Source: Clostridiales bacterium (lineage in GTDB: Bacteria; Bacillota; Clostridia; Saccharofermentanales; Saccharofermentanaceae). Taken from it: a stretch of 64,000 bases of DNA. Every line of letters starts with the position of its first letter. Position 1 is the stretch's first letter. Shown here piece after piece: positions 7,366 to 13,848 of this stretch. A program made the position numbers and the translations under genes. The notes below the pieces were generated by a model, which did not search any database, was not told the DNA's origin, and worked only from the letters and a program-made list of their open reading frames with translations. The stretch is taken from NCBI GenBank assembly GCA_017515465.1, contig JAFWFV010000044.1, positions 1 through 64,000 on the forward strand, read 5' to 3'.

Positions 7366-8355
7366 ATGGTCTCTCTTAATGATTATCTTTACGACGGCAA
7401 TACTGTCCTTAAGATATTGCACGGGTTCTACGCAGACCTGAAGGACTCTGCGATCAGGGAGCAGAACGGTGTGGATCTTGTCCACAGCAATATACTCCTG
7501 CAGCAGATGGAACTCCTCCAGCACAACGACTTTCTGACATCACAGTCGCAGCGTATCAGGGAGTTTTATAAGTACATGGCAAAGCAATATCCATTTCTGG
7601 CCTTTACGTTCAAGGGCAGGATAAAGTCTTTGATCAGGCTCGAAGAGAAGATCAACGGCAACATCGTTGACTACATCTATGAATACTATCAGGAGAATAA
7701 GTGTTTCCCGTCAGAATCAGAGATCAAGAGCAGGATAGGGAGGATAAGGGATCTGATCGCATACAGGATCGTCCTGTCCCTTCCGAAATGCCACGTGAAG
7801 TCCGGAGAAGACATTCACGAAAGGGAAGTCAACTACCTCTACGAGATAGCTAACGAGCTCCCTGGATTCCTCGAGGAGATGGGGTTCAGCCCCGAGCAGA
7901 GCGGCAAAGAGGGATGGAAGATGTCGGAAAAGATGAACGCGCAGGTATGCCCCTTCTACCGCGACTACATCCTGAATCCCAGTCCTTCTGGCTATCAGTC
8001 TCTTCACATATCCTTCTACGATAACCTCTCGCGCTGCGACCTTGAAGTGCAGCTGCGGACAAAGATGATGGATGATTATGCTGAGATAGGACTGGCGAAC
8101 CATCTGGGATATGAGGAGCGCCAGAAGAAAGACCATGCCAGACGCGACGATATCCCGGTAGGGATGAACAGGTTCTTTGACGAGGCTTACGACAGGGAAA
8201 TGCAGCTTCAGAAACTCGACCTTGCAAAGATAGACGTAAACATGTTCGGAGCCGTATCTAACCAATTGGTCAACGACGGATGCGGTCTGTTCAAGGGAAG
8301 GCTGATCCTTCCTTATGAACATCTGTCAAGGTTTCAGAACGACCTTATCGATTGA
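7366..8355 (+). CDS. RelA/SpoT-domain protein, probable (p)ppGpp-type alarmone synthetase
   Basis: About 329 residues. ATG 7366 is preferred because the frame's earlier TTG lies in the terminator T-run. The synthetase domain shows GRIKSLIRLEEKI, then RIRDLIAYRIVL (metal-binding Asp), SPSGYQSLH (substrate loop) and LEVQLRTKMMDDYAEIG with the conserved Glu, Gln and Arg. No HD hydrolase domain or TGS/ACT regulatory domain is present, so it is of the small alarmone synthetase type, but with extra N-terminal helices of about 80 residues. It is followed after 18 bases by the KaiC/PEP-binding gene, so the two are one operon. The products made are not known. Confidence 0.82.
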   Translation: MVSLNDYLYDGNTVLKILHGFYADLKDSAIREQNGVDLVHSNILLQQMELLQHNDFLTSQSQRIREFYKYMAKQYPFLAFTFKGRIKSLIRLEEKINGNIVDYIYEYYQENKCFPSESEIKSRIGRIRDLIAYRIVLSLPKCHVKSGEDIHEREVNYLYEIANELPGFLEEMGFSPEQSGKEGWKMSEKMNAQVCPFYRDYILNPSPSGYQSLHISFYDNLSRCDLEVQLRTKMMDDYAEIGLANHLGYEERQKKDHARRDDIPVGMNRFFDEAYDREMQLQKLDLAKIDVNMFGAVSNQLVNDGCGLFKGRLILPYEHLSRFQNDLID

Positions 8356-8373
8356 TTTAGGAGGATACGGATC

Positions 8374-10956
8374 ATGGCAGCATTTGACAGGATCAAGTCA
8401 GGGATACCTGAGATGGATGAAGCGCTGGACAACATACGCCTCGGTGATAACGTGGTGTGGCGCGTGTCGGATCTGTCCCAGTTCAAGCTCTTTATGGAGC
8501 CTTATGTTGAGCAGGCTGTTAAGGATAAGCGCAATATCATATATTTCAGGTTTGCCAGCCACGAGCCTCTTATTGATGAACGCCCGGAGGTAAAGACAGT
8601 AAAGATCCCGTTGTCTCACAGATTCGAGACTTTTACGGTGGATATCCATAACGTTATCGATAAGGAAGGCCTGGATGCATTCTATGTTTTCGACTGCCTG
8701 TCTGAGCTGCAGACTGCTTGGGCGACTGATCTTATGATGGGGAACTTTTTCAAGGTCACATGCCCGTTCCTTTTTATCCTTGATACAGTTGCATTCTTTC
8801 CTATCATAAGGGGCAAGCATTCCGTTCATGCTATAAACAAGATCCTTGATACGACACAGCTGTTTATCGATGTGTATTCTGATGACAGGAATATCTATGT
8901 ACGCCCGCAGAAAATCTGGAACAGGGATTCATCCACTATGTTCCTGCCTCACACATATGAACCCGGGACGGGAGCGTTCAGGCCCATCCTCGACGGCGTC
9001 AAGTCCAGCAGGTTCTATCAGACCCTGGGACATTCCCAGCGTTCTTCCGAAGAACAGTTCTCCGATTCCTGGGATCTGTTCTTTAACCATACAAAGATAT
9101 CCTATGAGAGCGGAGCTGACATCACAGAAGATTGCTCCAGGATGTGCAACATCATGATGACCAGGGACAGCAAGATGAGACAGATGGTAAAGAAGAACTT
9201 CACGCCTGATGATTACTTTGCCGTCAGAGATCACATGATCGGGACAGGACTCATAGGAGGAAAGGCCTGCGGCATGCTGCTGGCCAGAGCGATCATAAGG
9301 AACAGTGAACCTGATATCGCCGAATGCCTGGAACCTCACGATTCATTCTATGTAGGATCCGATCTGTACTACACATATATAGTCGATAACGGTCTGTGGG
9401 ATCTGCGGATCAGGCAGAGGACCGACGAAGAATATTTTACTCTGGCGGATACTTTCGCGGACAGGCTCATGGAAGGGGAATTCTCTTCCCAGATGCGTGA
9501 ACAGTTCCTCCACATAATCGAGTACTATGGCCAGGATCCGTATATCATAAGATCGAGCAGTATCCTGGAGGATGGCTTCGGAAATGCTTTCGCGGGAAAG
9601 TATGAGTCAGTGTTCTGCGTTAACAGAGGCACCCTCGAGGAACGCCTGGCGGAATTCGAGAAAGCGATCAAGACCGTTTATGCAAGTTCCATGAGCCTTT
9701 CTGCTCTGGATTACAGGAAGAGGCGCGGGCTGGACAAAAGGGATGAACAGATGGCTCTTCTCATACAGCGTGTCTCCGGATCCTATTACGGCTCATATTA
9801 TATGCCGTGTGCTGCAGGCGTCGGCTACTCATACAGCCCCTACAGGATCATGAAGGAGTCAGATCCTTCGGCGGGAATGCTGAGGCTTGTCATGGGACTC
9901 GGAACATCTGCCGTGGACAGGACGGAAGGGTCTTATCCCCGCATCGTTAATCTTGATATGCCGGAGAGGTCTTCTTATTCATCATCGGCAGATAAACACA
10001 GGTTCTCCCAGGGAAAAGCCGAAGTCATTAATGTCACCTCCCATGCCCTCGAGAAACTCACTTACGATAAGCTGGGATCATCTATTCCGAAATACCTTGA
10101 GAACGTTCTGCTGGAACACGATTATGAAGCGGAATTAATGCTCAGGGAGTCCGGCAGGCCCAGGCAGGTCAAGTTCATATCATGCAAAGGACTCGTCTCC
10201 AACAGCAGGCTCATGGATCAGATGAGGAGAATGCTCAGATGTATCCAGGATGAATACGATTACCCGGTAGACACCGAGTTCACGATCAACATCTCCGATA
10301 ACGGCGAGTATTCCATCGACCTCCTCCAGTGCAGGCCTCTTCAGATCCAGAAGACATCTTCGGGAACGGTCATTCCGGATGGTATCCCGGAAGAACACAT
10401 CCTGCTCGAGAGCAAAGGATCTTCGATGGGCATGTCACAAACGAACACCCTCGATATCATCGTGTATGTGGATCCGGTCAAATACTACAACATGCCATAT
10501 AATGACAAGCCTGCCGTCGCACGTCTCATCGGAAAGCTCAATTGGAATTACAGGGATCTTAAGAAGCACATGATGCTCATAGTTCCCGGACGCATAGGGA
10601 CATCCTCACCGGAGCTTGGAGTTCCGACATCCTTTGCTGATATAAGTGCCTTCGAGGTAATATGTGAAACTGAAGAGACCAAGGCTGGCTACAATCCTGA
10701 GCTGTCCTATGGAAGTCACATCTTCCAGGATCTCGTTGAGGCACAGATCCTGTATACTGCTGTATTCAATAATGCTGGTACGATCAGGTTCGAGCCTGAT
10801 ATGCTCAGCGGATATCCTGATCTGATCGGCTCGTTTGAAGATTCAGTCACACTTAGGGATATTGTTCATGTCTACGATGTTTCAGGGGCCGGGAGCAGGG
10901 TTTATAACGACATCGCTAATGAACATCTGGTCATTACATGCTGTAAGATCGTGTGA
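8374..10956 (+). CDS. KaiC-like domain fused to a PEP/pyruvate-binding (PPDK N-terminal) domain
   Basis: 860 residues with TAGGAGG upstream. The first 220 residues resemble a RecA/KaiC-like fold (GIPEMDEALDNIRLGDNVVW, later FYVFDCLSELQ), but the Walker A lysine loop is not evident. From about residue 290 it matches the nucleotide-binding domain of PEP synthase and pyruvate phosphate dikinase: IGGKACGMLLARAI, YIIRSSSILEDGFGNAFAGKYESV, then MGLGTSAVDRTEGSYPRIV. The phosphohistidine swivelling domain and the PEP-binding barrel are not seen, so it is not a complete dikinase. It is co-transcribed with the RelA/SpoT gene. A role in nucleotide-linked signalling or stress metabolism is only an inference. 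Confidence 0.75.
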   Translation: MAAFDRIKSGIPEMDEALDNIRLGDNVVWRVSDLSQFKLFMEPYVEQAVKDKRNIIYFRFASHEPLIDERPEVKTVKIPLSHRFETFTVDIHNVIDKEGLDAFYVFDCLSELQTAWATDLMMGNFFKVTCPFLFILDTVAFFPIIRGKHSVHAINKILDTTQLFIDVYSDDRNIYVRPQKIWNRDSSTMFLPHTYEPGTGAFRPILDGVKSSRFYQTLGHSQRSSEEQFSDSWDLFFNHTKISYESGADITEDCSRMCNIMMTRDSKMRQMVKKNFTPDDYFAVRDHMIGTGLIGGKACGMLLARAIIRNSEPDIAECLEPHDSFYVGSDLYYTYIVDNGLWDLRIRQRTDEEYFTLADTFADRLMEGEFSSQMREQFLHIIEYYGQDPYIIRSSSILEDGFGNAFAGKYESVFCVNRGTLEERLAEFEKAIKTVYASSMSLSALDYRKRRGLDKRDEQMALLIQRVSGSYYGSYYMPCAAGVGYSYSPYRIMKESDPSAGMLRLVMGLGTSAVDRTEGSYPRIVNLDMPERSSYSSSADKHRFSQGKAEVINVTSHALEKLTYDKLGSSIPKYLENVLLEHDYEAELMLRESGRPRQVKFISCKGLVSNSRLMDQMRRMLRCIQDEYDYPVDTEFTINISDNGEYSIDLLQCRPLQIQKTSSGTVIPDGIPEEHILLESKGSSMGMSQTNTLDIIVYVDPVKYYNMPYNDKPAVARLIGKLNWNYRDLKKHMMLIVPGRIGTSSPELGVPTSFADISAFEVICETEETKAGYNPELSYGSHIFQDLVEAQILYTAVFNNAGTIRFEPDMLSGYPDLIGSFEDSVTLRDIVHVYDVSGAGSRVYNDIANEHLVITCCKIV

Positions 10957-11038
10957 GAAGCGGGGTTATACGTTTATCGAAAACTATCCGCCGTACGACC
11001 GTTCCGGCGGAGCCATATGCATGGCATTGATCTTATGG
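10955..11038 (+). pseudogene. C-terminal fragment of a GNAT acetyltransferase
   Basis: About 28 codons directly after, and overlapping the stop of, the PEP-binding gene read RGYTFIENYPPYDRSGGAIC and on to ALIL. They closely resemble the last 25 residues of the intact acetyltransferase at 40466-40924 (RGYEPIDNYPPYDKLEGAIC). Nothing of the rest of that fold is present. It is a degraded remnant squeezed between two convergent genes. Confidence 0.65.
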
Positions 11039-11044
11039 TCATCT

Positions 11045-11794
11045 TTACTGTTCTTCAGTACCAAGATCTGCCCACAATGCGGGACGAACGCCGTGGTCGA
11101 AATAATTGAAACTGACAGTGTGGCCGTGAGTGTAGATCTCACCGATCGTGAGGACAACAGCGGCGCGGAGGGAAATGTAGCCCGGCGACCTGAGCCACCA
11201 CCACTCACAGCGGTCAACGGCTCTGGCATCATCATTGGGGAATAACGCGTCAGCTTCATCGCTGCTCAATAAAAAAACCTTATCTTCGGTATCATTGCCG
11301 CCTTCTGCTACCCCGAAAGGACTTTCATTATCAGGGTTGGAGTTTGTAACAGTTATTATCTGTTCCTGTTCAGAAGCATCAAATGCAGCATTTAAAAAGT
11401 CGTTATTAAGCCATGCTCTCAGGGTGCATGTTTCCCATGTTACATCGGCAAATTCCTCATTATATGGCTGATAATCCAGGATGTACCTGCTTATGAGGAG
11501 AGTCCTGCCGTCTTCCTCAGATAATACGATCCACTCGATAGGCTCTGCTCCGTTACTCTCATCACCGTCCTGTTCGTAGTGTCCGAAGGTTACGTATCCT
11601 CCGTTGTGAACAGGTTCTGCAGCAGTTGTTTCTGCCGTTGTTGTTTCCGTAACAGTTGATTCCGTAACAGTGGTCTCAGAAACAGTCGTTATTTCAGTCT
11701 CTTCGATCTTTTCTTCATCCGGGGCTTTACATGAACTGAAAACAGTTAGGATCATAACTGCTGTAATCGTGACTGCCAATGCTTTTTTCTTCAT
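11045..11794 (-). CDS. Lipoprotein with DUF6273-like domain
   Basis: 249 residues from the ATG at 11794, chosen over an ATG four codons earlier because GAGGTGGG then lies in the right place. Signal peptide with lipobox ending at Cys22, then a Thr/Glu-rich linker of repeated TET/TTV units, then a compact domain from about residue 70. That domain has IEWIVLSEEDGRTLLIS, TLRAWLNNDFL, WWWLRSPG and GVRPALW, the pattern of DUF6273, which is related in shape to formylglycine-generating-enzyme/C-type-lectin folds. Probably a surface-exposed binding protein. Function unknown. Confidence 0.85.
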   Translation of the reverse strand: MKKKALAVTITAVMILTVFSSCKAPDEEKIEETEITTVSETTVTESTVTETTTAETTAAEPVHNGGYVTFGHYEQDGDESNGAEPIEWIVLSEEDGRTLLISRYILDYQPYNEEFADVTWETCTLRAWLNNDFLNAAFDASEQEQIITVTNSNPDNESPFGVAEGGNDTEDKVFLLSSDEADALFPNDDARAVDRCEWWWLRSPGYISLRAAVVLTIGEIYTHGHTVSFNYFDHGVRPALWADLGTEEQ

Positions 11795-11879
11795 GTCCCA
11801 CCTCATATGTTAAGACTGTTTGACATAGTGATTATACAATTATGATCGCCCGGTTGACAAGAAATAGCGGGATCGATCA

Positions 11880-12164
11880 ATGGTTTATTGCCGTATGATG
11901 ATGTTATATGATATAAAAATCAGTAGTGAACGGCCATGGATCATCATCAAGGGGGCAAAGGAGACCAACCGGTTCATCGGTAATATAGAGTTCTTTAACT
12001 GCAGCGCAGACGAAGCTGAGTGGGGCATCGTTATGACAGCCAAGATACAGAATAAGGGCTATGGGAAAGAGGCTCTTAAAAGGTCTGTGGAATATGGTTT
12101 TAATGATCTTGGACTAAACAGGATCTATCTTATCGTGTATGCCGATAACCCCAGAGCCAAATAA
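11880..12164 (+). pseudogene. Truncated GNAT acetyltransferase (RimJ/RimL type)
   Basis: The frame carries the middle of a GNAT fold: FIGNIEFFNCSADEAEWGIVM, QNKGYGKEALKRSVEYGF and INRIYL-like LNRIYLIVYADNPRAK. It then stops at TAA 12162-12164, just before the conserved end (usually S-x-x-x-Y-E-K-x-G-F). The N-terminal residues also do not look like the family start. Both ends appear lost, so it should not be functional. Confidence 0.65.
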
Positions 12165-12169
12165 CAGAT

Positions 12170-12508
12170 TCATGATCTGTCCTTAAAGTAGTTCATGAGG
12201 TTTCTTAGTTGTTTGTCATCAAGATCTCTGCATTGTTCAACAATAGAGAAAAGAAGGGGCTCCTGATTCTTATCCACGGTGATAAAGTCAGGAGTCTTTA
12301 TTTTGCTTTTGCTGGTGAGATATGAGACAGAAACATTGAATGCTTTTGCCATCTCATTAACAATTTGCACAGATGGGTTTCTGACGCCTGCCTCATATCT
12401 CTGATAAGCAGGCTGGCTTACACCGATCAGTTCTGCTGCCTCAGACTGAGTGAGCCCACGCTCCTGCCGAATTGAAATCAGGTGTTCTATATTGATCTCT
12501 GATTGCAT
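12170..12508 (-). CDS. XRE-family transcriptional repressor
   Basis: 112 residues from ATG at 12508, where GAGGAG is well placed; longer upstream frames lack a site. Residues 8-60 form a Cro/C1-type helix-turn-helix (IRQERGLTQSEAAELIGVSQPAYQRYEAG). The C-terminal 50 residues are helical and probably form the dimer. It is divergent from the unknown gene at 12623, and the 114-base gap holds two identical palindromes, so it likely represses both directions. The pairing resembles control of phage or toxin-type genes. Confidence 0.85.
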   Translation of the reverse strand: MQSEINIEHLISIRQERGLTQSEAAELIGVSQPAYQRYEAGVRNPSVQIVNEMAKAFNVSVSYLTSKSKIKTPDFITVDKNQEPLLFSIVEQCRDLDDKQLRNLMNYFKDRS

Positions 12509-12553
12509 TTGTAATCTCCTCGAAGTGAATGCACTCATTATACAATTTCTAAG

Positions 12554-12599
12554 TTGAAAATACCAATGGTATATCATATAATCAATATACCAATGGTAT
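12554..12599 (+). promoter_or_regulatory. Divergent promoter with twin palindromic operators
   Basis: Plus-strand promoter: TTGAAA 12554-12559, 17-base spacer, TATAAT 12577-12582. Two identical 13-base palindromes, ATACCAATGGTAT, lie at 12560-12572 (filling the spacer) and 12587-12599 (just past the -10 box), 27 bases centre to centre. On the minus strand a -10 TATAAT at about 12537-12542 with TTGGTA 18 bases upstream inside the left palindrome would drive the XRE gene. One repressor dimer pair could therefore close both promoters. Confidence 0.75.
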
Positions 12600-12622
12600 A
12601 TTATGCGAAAGGAAGTGATTTA

Positions 12623-13033
12623 ATGGGAATTATGATGATCGCGTTGGAAAGGCTTACCGTATCTCCTGAACCAACCATGGAGTTGATGAAGGATTTTTGG
12701 TTATTCAGTGAATATTTTTGTCCGCCGGATTACCATGAACAAAATGTCGGATTGAATCCGTGGTTTTTTGATAAGGATAATAAGCTGGTATCTGCCGGAG
12801 GGAAAATGTGTGAACCCAAGGTGTGGTACAAACACATTAAGGCGTTTTTAGAAAAGAGGGGATTTCAGTTGCTTGGCGATCCAAAGCTTGTGTATGAGAC
12901 AGATGTGGATATTGATGTTCGGCAACTGGAGTTAGAGAGATTAATAGAGAGATTTGACAACAGGAAGATTCTCGAACAACGTTTTTTGAGTGAGGAAATC
13001 CAAGTGAATGATGAATTCGATAAGGAAGAATAA
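12623..13033 (+). CDS. Protein of unknown function under XRE control
   Basis: 136 residues from ATG 12623 (AAGGAAGTG at correct spacing). No recognised domain. The N-terminal half is rich in aromatic residues (DFWLFSEYFCPPDYHEQ, NPWFFDKDNK), and the last 35 residues are charged and probably helical (LELERLIERFDNRKILEQRF). No signal peptide or membrane segment is visible, so it is cytoplasmic. Strong promoter and tight operator placement suggest a product whose dose matters, such as a toxin, anti-repressor or phage protein, but that is inference. Confidence 0.65.
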   Translation: MGIMMIALERLTVSPEPTMELMKDFWLFSEYFCPPDYHEQNVGLNPWFFDKDNKLVSAGGKMCEPKVWYKHIKAFLEKRGFQLLGDPKLVYETDVDIDVRQLELERLIERFDNRKILEQRFLSEEIQVNDEFDKEE

Positions 13034-13097
13034 TGCCATGCTGGATCGTAAATTACCCCAAATATGCTTATTGCATTACACAGTCCCTGGTTACATG

Positions 13098-13129
13098 TTG
13101 ATAATGGAAAATAATTATAATATAATTAT
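13098..13129 (+). promoter_or_regulatory. BrnTA promoter with 19-base palindrome
   Basis: TTGATA 13098-13103, 17-base spacer and TATAAT 13121-13126 form a near-consensus promoter. The palindrome ATAATTATAATATAATTAT (13111-13129) is perfect around its central A and covers the -10 box. BrnA-type antitoxins repress their own operons, so this is the probable operator. Confidence 0.75.
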
Positions 13130-13143
13130 CATGGAGGTTGTAA

Positions 13144-13437
13144 ATGATAACCTTCGAGTGGGATGAGAACAAAAACAAGATCAACAAATTAAAACATGGA
13201 GTTGATTTCATAGAAGCAATCTCGGCTTTTTACGATAACAAAGCAATCTTGTTTGATGATCCTGATCATTCTGAAGACGAAGCCAGATTCCTGCTAATAG
13301 GAATAAGCAAAAGAACCAGATTGTTGATAATCAGCCATTGTTACAGAGATAAAGACGAAGTGATAAGAATCATTTCTGCAAGAATTGCAACACGAACAGA
13401 GACAGATTATTATGTGCAAAGCGGTGGTGAATTATGA
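13144..13437 (+). CDS. brnT: BrnT-family type II toxin
   Basis: 97 residues, normal for BrnT. The opening FEWDENKNKINKLKHGVDF and the later EARFLLIGISKRTRLLIISHC and IRIISARIATRTE match the RelE-like ribonuclease BrnT, which cuts RNA and halts translation. TGGAGG precedes the ATG. The gene overlaps the antitoxin start by 4 bases (ATGA). Key conserved residues (His in KHGVDF, Arg in ISAR) appear present, so it is probably active. Confidence 0.9.
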   Translation: MITFEWDENKNKINKLKHGVDFIEAISAFYDNKAILFDDPDHSEDEARFLLIGISKRTRLLIISHCYRDKDEVIRIISARIATRTETDYYVQSGGEL

Positions 13438-13658
13438 GAGATAACTATGACATTTCAAAGCTCAGTCCCAGGGAAAACCCTTATGGGGAAAAGCTTAAAC
13501 GCCAGATAACTATCAATCTCAGAACAACAACGATCGACTACTTTAAGGACCTTGCTGAGGAAACAGGAATTCCATATCAGAATCTGATAGATCTGTATCT
13601 TGATGATTGCGTTAAAAAAGGCATTAAACCGGATATCAATTGGGGGAATCCCGCTTGA
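13434..13658 (+). CDS. brnA: BrnA-type antitoxin
   Basis: 74 residues, starting inside the BrnT stop codon. The body (KLKRQITINLRTTTIDYFKDLAEETGIPYQNLIDLYLDDC, residues about 20-62) is a ribbon-helix-helix DNA-binding fold of the CopG/BrnA type. It would neutralise the toxin and repress the operon at the palindrome near 13120. The toxin-first order is typical of this family. Confidence 0.88.
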   Translation: MRDNYDISKLSPRENPYGEKLKRQITINLRTTTIDYFKDLAEETGIPYQNLIDLYLDDCVKKGIKPDINWGNPA

Positions 13659-13848
13659 AGCTATCCACAGGAGTAGAGAGAAGACGCGTCTGTTTCATGA
13701 GGACACAGAACATGATCCAGGCAATTGTTGACACATGCTCAGATGATATGCAAGTGACAAAGCATTATCTGGTCCCATAAGATATTCTCATCGTAATTAT
13801 CGTGCTTATAAGTTAAAATAACAGTATTAGGATCTTAGGGATCCGCAC

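Noticed and set aside
7717..8322. Minus-strand frame of 201 codons opposite the RelA/SpoT gene
   Set aside because: Shadow of a well-supported gene with conserved motifs on the other strand.
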